Below, in pieces: positions 49,458 through 57,471 of a DNA stretch of 64,000 bases. Location: assembly GCF_049747295.1 (NCBI RefSeq), contig NZ_JBMHJM010000003.1, positions 62,001-126,000 on the forward strand, in the 5' to 3' direction. Below the pieces are notes generated by a model. The model saw only the letters and a list, made by a program, of their open reading frames with translations, did no database searches and was not told the origin of the DNA. The stretch comes from Afipia sp049747295 (GTDB lineage Bacteria; Pseudomonadota; Alphaproteobacteria; Rhizobiales; Xanthobacteraceae). Every line of letters begins with the position of its first letter. Position 1 is the stretch's first letter. The translations under genes and the position numbers were made by a program.

Positions 49458-50234
49458 ATGGCCCGCCGGCTGATCGATATTTCCGTCCCTCTGCAAAACG
49501 ATGTGCCGGCAGATCCACCCGGCAACCATCCGACCATCCAGTACATCGATCATCAGCAGGGATTGGCGCCCATCCTGCATTTCTTCAAAGGCCTGAAGAA
49601 AGAGGATCTCCCGGACGGCCAAGGCTGGGCCGTTGAAAAGGTCGCCCTCTCAACTCACAACGGCACGCATCTCGACGCGCCCTACCACTTTCATCCGACG
49701 ATGAATCACGGCGAGCGCGCCTGGACCATCGACGAAGTGCCTCTGGAGTGGTGCTTTCAGCCCGGCGTTAAACTCGACTTCCGTCACCTGCCCGATGGCT
49801 ACGTCGCCACGGCCGCGGACGTGGAGAACGAGCTCAAACGCATTGGACATACGCTGAATCCATTGGAGATCGTCGTCGTCAACACCAGTGCTGGAGCCAA
49901 GTATGGCCGGCAGGATTACGTCGCATCGGGCTGCGGCATGGGCTACGAGGCAACGATGTATCTGCTCGAGCGCGGTGTGCGGTTGACCGGGACCGATGGC
50001 TGGAGCTGGGACGCGCCCTTCATTCACACCGCCAAGAAATACGCCGAGACCGGTGACGCGAGCCTGATCTGGGAAGGCCATAAAGCAGGCCGCCACATCG
50101 GCTACTGCCACCTCGAAAAGCTGCACAATCTGGAGCAGCTCCCGTCGACCGGCTTCATGGTGTCCTGCTTCCCGGTGAAAATCGAGCGAGCGTCCGCCGG
50201 ATGGACGCGAGCCGTCGCGATCCTGGAGGACTGA
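49458..50234 (+). CDS. Cyclase family protein (kynurenine-formamidase-like metal hydrolase)
   Basis: 258 residues. The cyclase motif STHNGTHLDAPYHFHP (about 70-85) contains HxGTHxDxPxH metal ligands. The start RRLIDISVPLQNDVPADPP is typical. AGGAG precedes the ATG. Homologues act on kynurenine formamide, isatin or other cyclic amides; LTGTDGWSWDAPF and HKAGRHIGYCHLEKL suggest a subgroup found beside aromatic-acid genes. Substrate not determined. Confidence 0.85.
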   Translation: MARRLIDISVPLQNDVPADPPGNHPTIQYIDHQQGLAPILHFFKGLKKEDLPDGQGWAVEKVALSTHNGTHLDAPYHFHPTMNHGERAWTIDEVPLEWCFQPGVKLDFRHLPDGYVATAADVENELKRIGHTLNPLEIVVVNTSAGAKYGRQDYVASGCGMGYEATMYLLERGVRLTGTDGWSWDAPFIHTAKKYAETGDASLIWEGHKAGRHIGYCHLEKLHNLEQLPSTGFMVSCFPVKIERASAGWTRAVAILED

Positions 50235-50305
50235 TTGCGAGGATGGCCTTACGGCTGAAGCGTGACTAAGCTTCGTCATCCGATGCCGCCAGTTGGAGCA
50301 CATCC

Positions 50306-50878
50306 ATGACCATGCCTCAGGATATCGCCCGTCTTCAATCCCAGATGCGGGAAACCGTAAAATCCCACTGGAAGGGATTCCTGATCGAAGGAATTGTCCT
50401 CGTCATCCTCGGTCTTGCGGCGATTGCCATTCCACAGCTCGCCAGTATCGCGATCGCGATTTTCCTCGGTTGGATGTTTCTGATCAGCGGCGCCCTCGGG
50501 CTCTATCTGACCATCGCGGCCCGCGAGATGCCCGGCTTCTGGTGGGCATTGACCTCAGCTGCGCTGGCGATTATCGCGGGGCTCGTCCTGCTGGTGCAGC
50601 CGGTCGCGGGGACGCTGACGCTCACCATCGTCGTCGGCGTCTACTTCCTGGCGGAAGGCGTAGCCACCATCATGTATGCGCTCGAACACCGGAGCCAGTT
50701 GTCCGGCCGATGGGGCTGGCTGCTGACTGCCGGCATTTTCGATATTCTGGTGGCCGGCGCCATCATCACCGGCCTGCCCGGCACAGCCGCATGGGCGATC
50801 GGACTGCTGGTCGGCATCAACCTCGTTTTTGGCGGCACATCGCTGATCGGAATGGCGCTGGCCGCGCGCGACAGCTGA
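50306..50878 (+). CDS. HdeD/DUF308 family membrane protein
   Basis: 190 residues with six spans in two- and three-fold related units, for example GFLIEGIVLVILGLAAIAIP and IAIFLGWMFLISGALGLYLT. The first is the recognisable HdeD pattern. GGAG lies a few bases before the ATG. HdeD in enterobacteria belongs to an acid-resistance island; here it is solitary and the role is unproved. Confidence 0.88.
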   Translation: MTMPQDIARLQSQMRETVKSHWKGFLIEGIVLVILGLAAIAIPQLASIAIAIFLGWMFLISGALGLYLTIAAREMPGFWWALTSAALAIIAGLVLLVQPVAGTLTLTIVVGVYFLAEGVATIMYALEHRSQLSGRWGWLLTAGIFDILVAGAIITGLPGTAAWAIGLLVGINLVFGGTSLIGMALAARDS

Positions 50879-50916
50879 GGTCACACGCGCAGGCGCGAAG
50901 GCAATCTGCGGATGCT

Positions 50917-51192
50917 TCAGCAGCCGCGGCAGATGCTCTTGATCTTTCGATCGAGTTCTTTGTCCTGCGCGGATTCCGAATAGCCGCCGCTTTCCGTACC
51001 GGCAGGCACATCGCTCGCCTTCGGCTGGCGATGGCCGACGGGGGCCTGGGGGATCCCGCGGGTTGAAGACGACGAGGACGATGAGTTGGCCGAGCTTCCC
51101 GCTCCCGTGGTCATGCCGGGTGTGGTGTTTTGCGCAAGGGCAACCGAGATGCCGAGCATCGAGAAGACAACCATGATCGGGATGGTTCGCAT
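50917..51192 (-). CDS. Small secreted protein with serine-rich linker
   Basis: 91 residues with a signal peptide (MRTIPIMVVFSMLGISVALAQ), a serine run (SSANSSSSSSST) and a C-terminal part AQDKELDRKIKSICRGC with two cysteines. GGAG lies seven bases before the ATG. No domain known. Confidence 0.65.
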   Translation of the reverse strand: MRTIPIMVVFSMLGISVALAQNTTPGMTTGAGSSANSSSSSSSTRGIPQAPVGHRQPKASDVPAGTESGGYSESAQDKELDRKIKSICRGC

Positions 51193-51237
51193 GTCACATC
51201 TCCAAACGAAATGATTCCTGACTACCTTCCCCGCACT

Positions 51238-51435
51238 CTAGCGAGAACGAGCCGGAGTTTCTATCGTTCCGCAGTTGCGTCGACCCTGCGCTGCACAATC
51301 CTGTGTCTTTCGCAGATCGGCCATCGAGCTCAGCAACCAGATACCGGCAGCCGCTAGAACGACAAAAAAGCCGAACATCACCGCGTTTTCCAAAGCACGA
51401 TTGCCTTCGCCCTCGGGCGGCTCCGGGTTGCTCAT
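51238..51435 (-). CDS. Small membrane protein of unknown function
   Basis: 65 residues with one span (AVMFGFFVVLAAAGIWLLSS) flanked by a polar N-terminus (MSNPEPPEGEGNRALEN) and a C-terminus with two cysteines (DCAAQGRRNCG). The composition fits a real short gene of this bacterial group; no function known. Confidence 0.6.
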   Translation of the reverse strand: MSNPEPPEGEGNRALENAVMFGFFVVLAAAGIWLLSSMADLRKTQDCAAQGRRNCGTIETPARSR

Positions 51436-51444
51436 CGCCGCAAC

Positions 51445-52515
51445 CTAAGAAGATGATGGCGGGTAAAGGTGCACATCGCCGCAATAGTCCGTGACCCTGT
51501 AGCGGTCGCTTTGGCCGGGTTGATCGTTCGACAGGTATTGCGGACCTACCGGGGCCTTGCCATAGCCGCCCGGAATGTCGAGCACATATTCAGGCTGACA
51601 CAGACCTGACACACGGCCGCGCAGCGCCTGCATCAATTCCTGCCCTTCCCTCAACGTCGTGCGGAGATGAGCGGTGCCGGGCGCGAGGTCGCCATGATGC
51701 AGGTAATAGGGCTTGATCCTGCATTCCACGAAGCCACGCATCAAGGCTTCGAGAGTGGCCGCATCGTCGTTCACCCCCCGTAACAGCACGGACTGACTGA
51801 CCATCGGAATGCCCGCGTCGACCATGCGCCCGCAGGCCGAGCGCGCCTCAGCCGTCAGCTCACGGGGATGGTTAGCGTGAAGGGCGACCCACGTGGTTGC
51901 CTTGTCGGTCCTGAGTGACGCAACCAGATCGTCTGTGATCCTGCCGGGATCCGCGACCGGCACGCGGGTGTGAAGGCGAATGATCTTGACATGATCGATG
52001 GCCGCAAGATCGGTGATAATCTCGTTGAGACGACGCGCCGAGAGCATCAGTGGGTCGCCCCCCGTCAGGATGACCTCCCAGATCTCCGGGTGTGTTCGGA
52101 TATAGTCCAGCGCGCTCGCGTAAGAGTCACTCGAAAGCGCGCTCTCTTTGCCCGGCCCCACCATTTCCCGGCGGAAGCAGAAACGGCAATAGACCGCGCA
52201 AACATGCACCACTTTGAACAGCACGCGATCGGGATAGCGATGAACGATTCCGCTCACCGGCGAATGGCTATGATCGCCGATCGGGTCGGCGTTTTCCTGG
52301 CCCTGAACCACCAGTTCATCAGCTGAAGGCACATACTGGCGCGCGATCGGATCTTTTGGATCGGTCGGATCGATCAGAGCCACAACGTCCGGTGTCATCG
52401 CCACGGCATAACGTGCAGCCACCTTTTCCAGCGCAGGCAAGTGCTCCGCAGACGTCAGACCGTGCTCTGCTAGCTCAGTCGCAGAACGAAGCGTATTGGA
52501 AGCTCGTACGGTCAT
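51445..52515 (-). CDS. epmB: EF-P lysine 2,3-aminomutase-like protein (radical SAM)
   Basis: 356 residues from the ATG at 52515. Radical SAM cluster CAVYCRFCFRREM (CxxxCxxC), GGDPLMLSARRL, and the PLP lysine in YVLDIPGGYGKAP. EpmB turns (S)-alpha-lysine into (R)-beta-lysine, which EpmA attaches to elongation factor P. The start overlaps the epmA stop (ATGA), and efp is divergent next to epmA, so the role is well supported over catabolic lysine aminomutase. Confidence 0.92.
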   Translation of the reverse strand: MTVRASNTLRSATELAEHGLTSAEHLPALEKVAARYAVAMTPDVVALIDPTDPKDPIARQYVPSADELVVQGQENADPIGDHSHSPVSGIVHRYPDRVLFKVVHVCAVYCRFCFRREMVGPGKESALSSDSYASALDYIRTHPEIWEVILTGGDPLMLSARRLNEIITDLAAIDHVKIIRLHTRVPVADPGRITDDLVASLRTDKATTWVALHANHPRELTAEARSACGRMVDAGIPMVSQSVLLRGVNDDAATLEALMRGFVECRIKPYYLHHGDLAPGTAHLRTTLREGQELMQALRGRVSGLCQPEYVLDIPGGYGKAPVGPQYLSNDQPGQSDRYRVTDYCGDVHLYPPSSS

Positions 52516-53564
52516 GCGCCCACCTGCGGCGGTGTCCACACCACCTGATCGACACGCGCCGCTCCGCTCGCCAGCATCACCAGCCGATCGAAGCCAAGGG
52601 CGACGCCGGATGCCGGGGGCATATGCGCCACCGCGGCCAGAAAATCCTCATCGAGCGGGTAGCGCTCGCCATAGCGCCGCTCTTTCTCGTCCATGGCTTC
52701 GTTGAAGCGCATGCGCTGCTCGGCCGCATCCGTCAATTCACCGAATCCATTCGCCAGTTCGACACCGCAGGCATAGACCTCAAAGCGTTCGGCAACGCGC
52801 CGATCCGACGGTTTGGTGCGTGCGAGCGCGGCCTCCGGTGCGGGATATTCATAGAGTACGGTCAAACGGCCCTGCCCCAAATTCGGTTCGATATGTTCGA
52901 CCAAAATCTTGCTGAAGATATCGGACCACGTATCGTCGCTGGTGATGCGCACGCAATCCTTCGCGGCGGCAGCCAGCAGGTCGCGATCCGACCGTCCGTT
53001 CGGAATGGTCGCGAGCAGATCGATCGATGCAAAACGCGCGAAGGCGTCAACGACTGTCAGCATTTCCGGTTCGAGATGCGGGTCGGCGGTTCGGCCTCTG
53101 AATGAAAACATCTCGGTCCCGGTCGTCCGCGCAGCTTGGGCGATGACCGTGATGCAATCTGCGATCACCGCGTCGTAACTGTCATTGGCGCGGTACCATT
53201 CGAGCATCGTGAATTCCGTCAGATGAAGCGGCCCCTGTTCACGGTCCCGGAACACACGTGCAAATTCCACGATTTTTGTCTCGCCGCCAGCCAGCAGCTT
53301 TTTGCAGGCGAACTCGGGAGACGTGCGGAGATATCGCCGCGTCTTTTCGCCGGATGGGGTGGTCAGATCGGTCCATGGTGCATGCAGATGGGTTTCGTTA
53401 CCCGGAGAGGTCTGCAGGACCCCCGTCTCGACCTCGACGAATCCCTGTGCTTCAAACCACGCCCGGATCGCCCGGGTCACGGCCCCGCGCGCCTGCAAAA
53501 ACGGCTTTCGGTCCGCATGGCGGTCTGATAACCACCACGGCGACGGCATTTGGACCTCATTCAT
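52512..53564 (-). CDS. epmA: EF-P--(R)-beta-lysine ligase
   Basis: 350 residues from the ATG at 53564; a longer start adds 35 residues with no homology. Class II lysyl-tRNA-synthetase-like catalytic core without an anticodon domain: motif 2 FRDREQGPLHLTEFTMLEWY and motif 3 GVALGFDRLVMLASG. It activates beta-lysine and attaches it to EF-P. Divergent from efp across about 138 bp, overlapping epmB by 4 bp. Confidence 0.94.
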   Translation of the reverse strand: MNEVQMPSPWWLSDRHADRKPFLQARGAVTRAIRAWFEAQGFVEVETGVLQTSPGNETHLHAPWTDLTTPSGEKTRRYLRTSPEFACKKLLAGGETKIVEFARVFRDREQGPLHLTEFTMLEWYRANDSYDAVIADCITVIAQAARTTGTEMFSFRGRTADPHLEPEMLTVVDAFARFASIDLLATIPNGRSDRDLLAAAAKDCVRITSDDTWSDIFSKILVEHIEPNLGQGRLTVLYEYPAPEAALARTKPSDRRVAERFEVYACGVELANGFGELTDAAEQRMRFNEAMDEKERRYGERYPLDEDFLAAVAHMPPASGVALGFDRLVMLASGAARVDQVVWTPPQVGA

Positions 53565-53702
53565 GGGCGAATGGCCCGATTCTGCCGTAAAAAGCTGGCT
53601 TTTGTGCTGCAGATCATTATGTTGCGGCCCGAAACCGCGTCGGCCAGCCCCGATACCTCGGACCTGCACCAGGTCCCATTCTGAACATTAGGAAACGTAT
53701 CC

Positions 53703-54269
53703 GTGAAAGTCATCGCTAGTTCGATTCGCAAAGGCAACATCATTGAGCAGGATGGAAAGCTATATGTTGTCCTGGCGGCGGAGAACATCCATCCCGGCAA
53801 GGGAACTCCGGTCAGCCAGGTCGAAATGCGCCGGATCAGCGACGGCGTAAAGATCTCCGAACGCTACAAAACCACCGACCAGGTGGAACGGGCGTTCGTC
53901 GAGGACCGCGACTTCAATTACCTCTATGAAGATGGCGATGGTTTCCACTTCATGAACAACGAAAACTACGATCAGCTTCTGGTTTCCAAGGACGTTGTCG
54001 GCTCCCAGGCCCCCTACCTGCAGGAAAACATGACCGTCAAGCTGTCGATCTATGAGAACACAGCGGTTGCGATCATCCTGCCGCAGCGCACGACCCTTGA
54101 AGTGGTCGAGACAGAACCGGTCACGAAGGGACAGACCGCCTCCTCCTCGTATAAGCCCGCCATGCTGTCGAACGGCGTGCGCACGTCGGTTCCCCCGCAC
54201 ATCGGCACCGGTACACGCATCGTCGTCATGACGGAAGACGGGTCCTACGTCGAACGCGCCAAGGACTAA
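53703..54269 (+). CDS. efp: Translation elongation factor P
   Basis: 188 residues from a GTG at 53703 (AGGAAA upstream). Three OB-like domains; the modification loop ENIHPGKGTPVSQV holds Lys33, equivalent to E. coli Lys34 that is beta-lysylated. SSYKPAMLSNG and VPPHIGTGTRIVVMTEDGSY mark the C-terminal domain. EF-P relieves stalling at polyproline. Its stop is five bases before a REP-like pair. Confidence 0.96.
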   Translation: MKVIASSIRKGNIIEQDGKLYVVLAAENIHPGKGTPVSQVEMRRISDGVKISERYKTTDQVERAFVEDRDFNYLYEDGDGFHFMNNENYDQLLVSKDVVGSQAPYLQENMTVKLSIYENTAVAIILPQRTTLEVVETEPVTKGQTASSSYKPAMLSNGVRTSVPPHIGTGTRIVVMTEDGSYVERAKD

Positions 54270-54273
54270 CGCG

Positions 54274-54352
54274 CTAGTGCGGTGGATCTGACGTTCGTAT
54301 CAATATCAGCTGCTGGTCCATTATACGAACGTCAGATCCAAAACCGCACTAG
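54274..54352. repeat. REP-like bulged palindrome, first of a pair
   Basis: 79 bp: outer arm CTAGTGCGGT, inner arm GGATCTGACGTTCGTAT, 22-base loop, inner arm repeat, unpaired AAA, outer arm ACCGCACTAG. It starts five bases after the efp stop; 13 bp separate it from the mirror-image element at 54366. Could act as a transcript end. Confidence 0.92.
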
Positions 54353-54365
54353 AATCATCTCGTTG

Positions 54366-54441
54366 CTAGTGTCCCTAAGGTTCTGACATTCGTAAACGAG
54401 CGAGCTGCACACTCATACGAATGTCAGAACCGGGACACTAG
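54366..54441. repeat. REP-like bulged palindrome, second of a pair
   Basis: 76 bp: outer arm CTAGTGTCCC, unpaired TAA, inner arm GGTTCTGACATTCGTA, 21-base loop, inner arm repeat, outer arm GGGACACTAG. The bulge faces the partner element. Outer ends match 36999-37073. Confidence 0.92.
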
Positions 54442-54455
54442 ACTGACGGGATACC

Positions 54456-56189
54456 GTGACGTTGGCGGCCGCAAAGATACATCAAGCGACAGCATCGACA
54501 GTCCGTCGGTGCTGTCTTTTTTTGACGATCGTCTTGAGTCTGCTGTCGCTGGACCGTGCTGCCAACGCGGACCAATTCAAAACACCGGCAATTTCCGTTG
54601 CCCGTCCGGATTGGCAATCAGCCGTTCGTCAGCTTCGGACTGAAATCAGCTCCGAGCCACATGCTGTTGAACATTTCAATTTTACGGCCGCGAGCCGGGC
54701 GCGCCTGTTCCGGCCGCAGCAATTCACATCGATCGCGCAGCTCAACGCCATTACCTCACCGCTCTTTCCCGATGTCGGCCTCAGTTCAATCCCGGTATTG
54801 TTACCGTTCGACACCGCGCAATATCTGACCGACAGAGACAACGGCGCCCCCAATCTCTTTCTTTCGCGCTATCAGGCGGGATTTCGTCCGGTGCGGATGT
54901 TCAACGTCGGGCCTGCCGGCTACGATGCTGTGTTCGCGCTGGATCAAGGCGTCGGCGACGACATGCCGCCGCGAATTTTCGTCAAACCGATCGAAGTTCA
55001 GATCACCGGCTCCCTGCTGACCTATGACATCAAAGACCCTTTGTTGGGCAAAGGCGAGCCGGTTAAGGCGCTGGCCACCCAATTTCCGGATCTTCGGAAG
55101 TTCATCCGCGAAGGTTATCTTCGCTACGCGTTCACGCGTTTCGGCGTCCCTTATGTGGTGTCGGTTGGCTGCCACGATGGCGCGGCGCGCAGCCGGCGGC
55201 TGTCCTGCCGTGAAGCGTCGGCAGTTGCCGAACGATTCCTGAAAGCCCTGCGCGTTGCAGGCGGCGACCCGCACCGTCCGCGCTTCGATATTCCGTCCGA
55301 AGTCGTCGATCGTCCGATCGAATTCTCTCCTGACTTCACCTATCATCCGCCGGGGGAGATCATCGACAACAGCGGCTATCGTGGACAAAGCGGCCGGGCC
55401 GACTTCACGGTCTATTCGCAGATCCGTTTCCCGCTTGAGAAGGCGCCCGCCTTCGCGAACTCTCAATCATTCATGAACTGGGGTGACTGCTACCAGACCG
55501 GCCGCGTGTCGTGGTCGGCCAGAAAAGGTGACCACTACCACTGCAAACGCAATGACAAGCCGCTGGTGTTCGACGAGTCAGCCAAGGAGAACTACAGCTA
55601 TCCCTGGCAGGACAATTTCTGCGAAACGCGCGACTTCGAAGTCGGCCAATGCGCCAACGGCATGGGCCACCAGGGACAAGATATCCGCCCGTCGAGCTGC
55701 CAGTTGCGCAACGATGGCGCCGATCGTTGCATGCCCGACATCTTTCCCATTGTCGCGGTGCGCGACGGCGTCCTGATCCGCGCGGCCGGCGATCAGACCG
55801 TGTATCTGCTGGTCAACGGTTACAACGAACACATCCGCTTTCGCTACGTTCACATGAATCCAACGCGCATGGATGCAGACGGCGTGCTGCATGGACGGCG
55901 TGTGAGCGAAGGTGAAAAGATCGGAGTGGTTTCGAATTTTCAGGATCGCGTCGGCGGTACCACCAGCCATCTGCATTTTGACGTTCAGGTGTTCACACGG
56001 GATGGGTGGATCTGGGTCAATCCTTACACCACGCTGGTTTCGGCCTATGAACGGCTGATCGGCGGCCGCGGGCGTGAGTATATTCCGCCGCCGCCGGTGG
56101 CTCCGGCTATCGCCCATGCAACGCTGCCGGATGAAAAGCCCTCCACGTCCGCGCCCATCGGAACCGACGCAGTTCCCGCGGCGGAATGA
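54456..56189 (+). CDS. Exported M23-family (LytM) peptidase
   Basis: 577 residues from a GTG at 54456, with a hydrophobic export signal (CLFLTIVLSLLSLDRAANAD, about 20-39). The C-terminal part has the M23 pattern: GMGHQGQDIRPSSCQ (first His and Asp metal ligands) and TTSHLHFDVQVF (HxH). The 350-residue N-terminal part is unusual and not recognised. Likely a peptidoglycan endopeptidase or an activator of amidases; next to a lytic transglycosylase gene, which supports a cell-wall role. Confidence 0.85.
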   Translation: MTLAAAKIHQATASTVRRCCLFLTIVLSLLSLDRAANADQFKTPAISVARPDWQSAVRQLRTEISSEPHAVEHFNFTAASRARLFRPQQFTSIAQLNAITSPLFPDVGLSSIPVLLPFDTAQYLTDRDNGAPNLFLSRYQAGFRPVRMFNVGPAGYDAVFALDQGVGDDMPPRIFVKPIEVQITGSLLTYDIKDPLLGKGEPVKALATQFPDLRKFIREGYLRYAFTRFGVPYVVSVGCHDGAARSRRLSCREASAVAERFLKALRVAGGDPHRPRFDIPSEVVDRPIEFSPDFTYHPPGEIIDNSGYRGQSGRADFTVYSQIRFPLEKAPAFANSQSFMNWGDCYQTGRVSWSARKGDHYHCKRNDKPLVFDESAKENYSYPWQDNFCETRDFEVGQCANGMGHQGQDIRPSSCQLRNDGADRCMPDIFPIVAVRDGVLIRAAGDQTVYLLVNGYNEHIRFRYVHMNPTRMDADGVLHGRRVSEGEKIGVVSNFQDRVGGTTSHLHFDVQVFTRDGWIWVNPYTTLVSAYERLIGGRGREYIPPPPVAPAIAHATLPDEKPSTSAPIGTDAVPAAE

Positions 56190-56227
56190 CCTTTGTCCCG
56201 CCGTGGTAGGGACGTTACACTAGCACC

Positions 56228-57466
56228 ATGGTCTTCAAAGATTCTCCCGACGCAGGATCCCTGTCGCGCCGTGCGCTGCTGCGCGCCGCACTCGGTGCCA
56301 GTGCCCTGATCGCGACGCCCCTTGGTGCGCTCGCCGCTCCAGCCGGCTTCGACAAGTGGCGCGAAGCTTTTCGCGCGAAGGCGCTGGCCCGCGGCATTTC
56401 TGAGGGCACTTACATCCGTGTCATGAGCCGCATCGAACCGGACATGAGCGTGTTTGCAAAGATGCGCAAACAGCCGGAATTCAACGAACAGCTCTGGCAG
56501 TATATCAACCGCCGTGTCTCCGACTGGCGGCTTGCCGCGGGCAAGGCGGCTCTGCAGAAGAACGGCGCGCTGTTCGCCCGCATCGAGAAGGACTTCGGCG
56601 TTGAGCGCGGCACCCTGCTGGCCCTCTGGGGCGTCGAGACCGCCTATGGCGATCCGCTGGTGCAGCAGAACCACATGCGGCCGGTGTTTCCCTCCCTCGC
56701 TGCGCTCGCCTGGAACGAGCCGCGCCGGCGCGCCTATTGGGAAACTGAGCTTATCAATGCATTGCGCATCGTCGACAAGGGATGGAGCACTCCTGACGAA
56801 ATGCGCGGATCCTGGGCCGGCGCCATGGGCCACACGCAGTGGATGCCCGAAGTCTGGCTCAATGTCGGCTTCGACTATGATCATGATGGCCGGGTATCGC
56901 CGTTCGGCAAACCCGACGATGCGCTCGGCTCAAGCGCGCGCTTCCTGGTCAATCGCGGCAAGTACCGCCGCGGCGAACACTGGGGTTATGAGGTGCGCGG
57001 CGCGACATCCGCCAGGGGTGGCAATCAAAGCTACGCGCAGTGGGCTGCGGCCGGCGTGACCCGCGCCGACGGCCAGCCGTTCCCGAGGCCGAACGACAAG
57101 GCGCAGCTGTGGACCCCCGTGCCGGGAGGTCCCTCATTCCTGCTGGGACCGAATTTCTATGCGGTGAAAAGCTACAATCCATCGATGAACTATGCGCTCG
57201 CCATCGTCCATCTTGGTGATCGCATTCTCGGCGGCGGCCCATTCATCCAGCCCTTCCCGGGCTCCGAGCGCGCCCTGACCCTTGCCGAAGTCCAGGAAGT
57301 CCAGACGCGGCTGACAAAGGCTGGCTTTGACACCGGCGGGACCGATGGCCGCGTCGGCAACGATACGATGCAGGCGGTGCGGGATTTCCAGACCAAAGCG
57401 GGTCTGTCCCCTGCGGACGGCTATGCCGGCTTGAAGGTTCTCGCGCTGTTGCGCCAGGGCCGCTGA
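56228..57466 (+). CDS. Lytic murein transglycosylase with peptidoglycan-binding domain
   Basis: 412 residues. Twin-arginine-like export signal SRRALLRAALGASALIAT (about 14-31), then an SLT_2 (MltB-type) domain with the catalytic glutamate in LLALWGVETAYGD (about 130-142) and GSWAGAMGHTQWMP; a PG_binding_1 domain closes the protein (EVQTRLTKAGFDTGGTDGRV and KAGLSPADGYAGLKV). Cleaves glycan strands to give anhydromuropeptides. It starts 38 bp after the M23 gene. Confidence 0.92.
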   Translation: MVFKDSPDAGSLSRRALLRAALGASALIATPLGALAAPAGFDKWREAFRAKALARGISEGTYIRVMSRIEPDMSVFAKMRKQPEFNEQLWQYINRRVSDWRLAAGKAALQKNGALFARIEKDFGVERGTLLALWGVETAYGDPLVQQNHMRPVFPSLAALAWNEPRRRAYWETELINALRIVDKGWSTPDEMRGSWAGAMGHTQWMPEVWLNVGFDYDHDGRVSPFGKPDDALGSSARFLVNRGKYRRGEHWGYEVRGATSARGGNQSYAQWAAAGVTRADGQPFPRPNDKAQLWTPVPGGPSFLLGPNFYAVKSYNPSMNYALAIVHLGDRILGGGPFIQPFPGSERALTLAEVQEVQTRLTKAGFDTGGTDGRVGNDTMQAVRDFQTKAGLSPADGYAGLKVLALLRQGR

Positions 57467-57471
57467 GCTCT

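Noticed and set aside
54274..54441. Reading the paired palindromes simply as efp terminators
   Set aside because: They lack a U tract, are much longer than terminators, carry conserved CTAGTG ends and recur inside a gene at 36909-37073.
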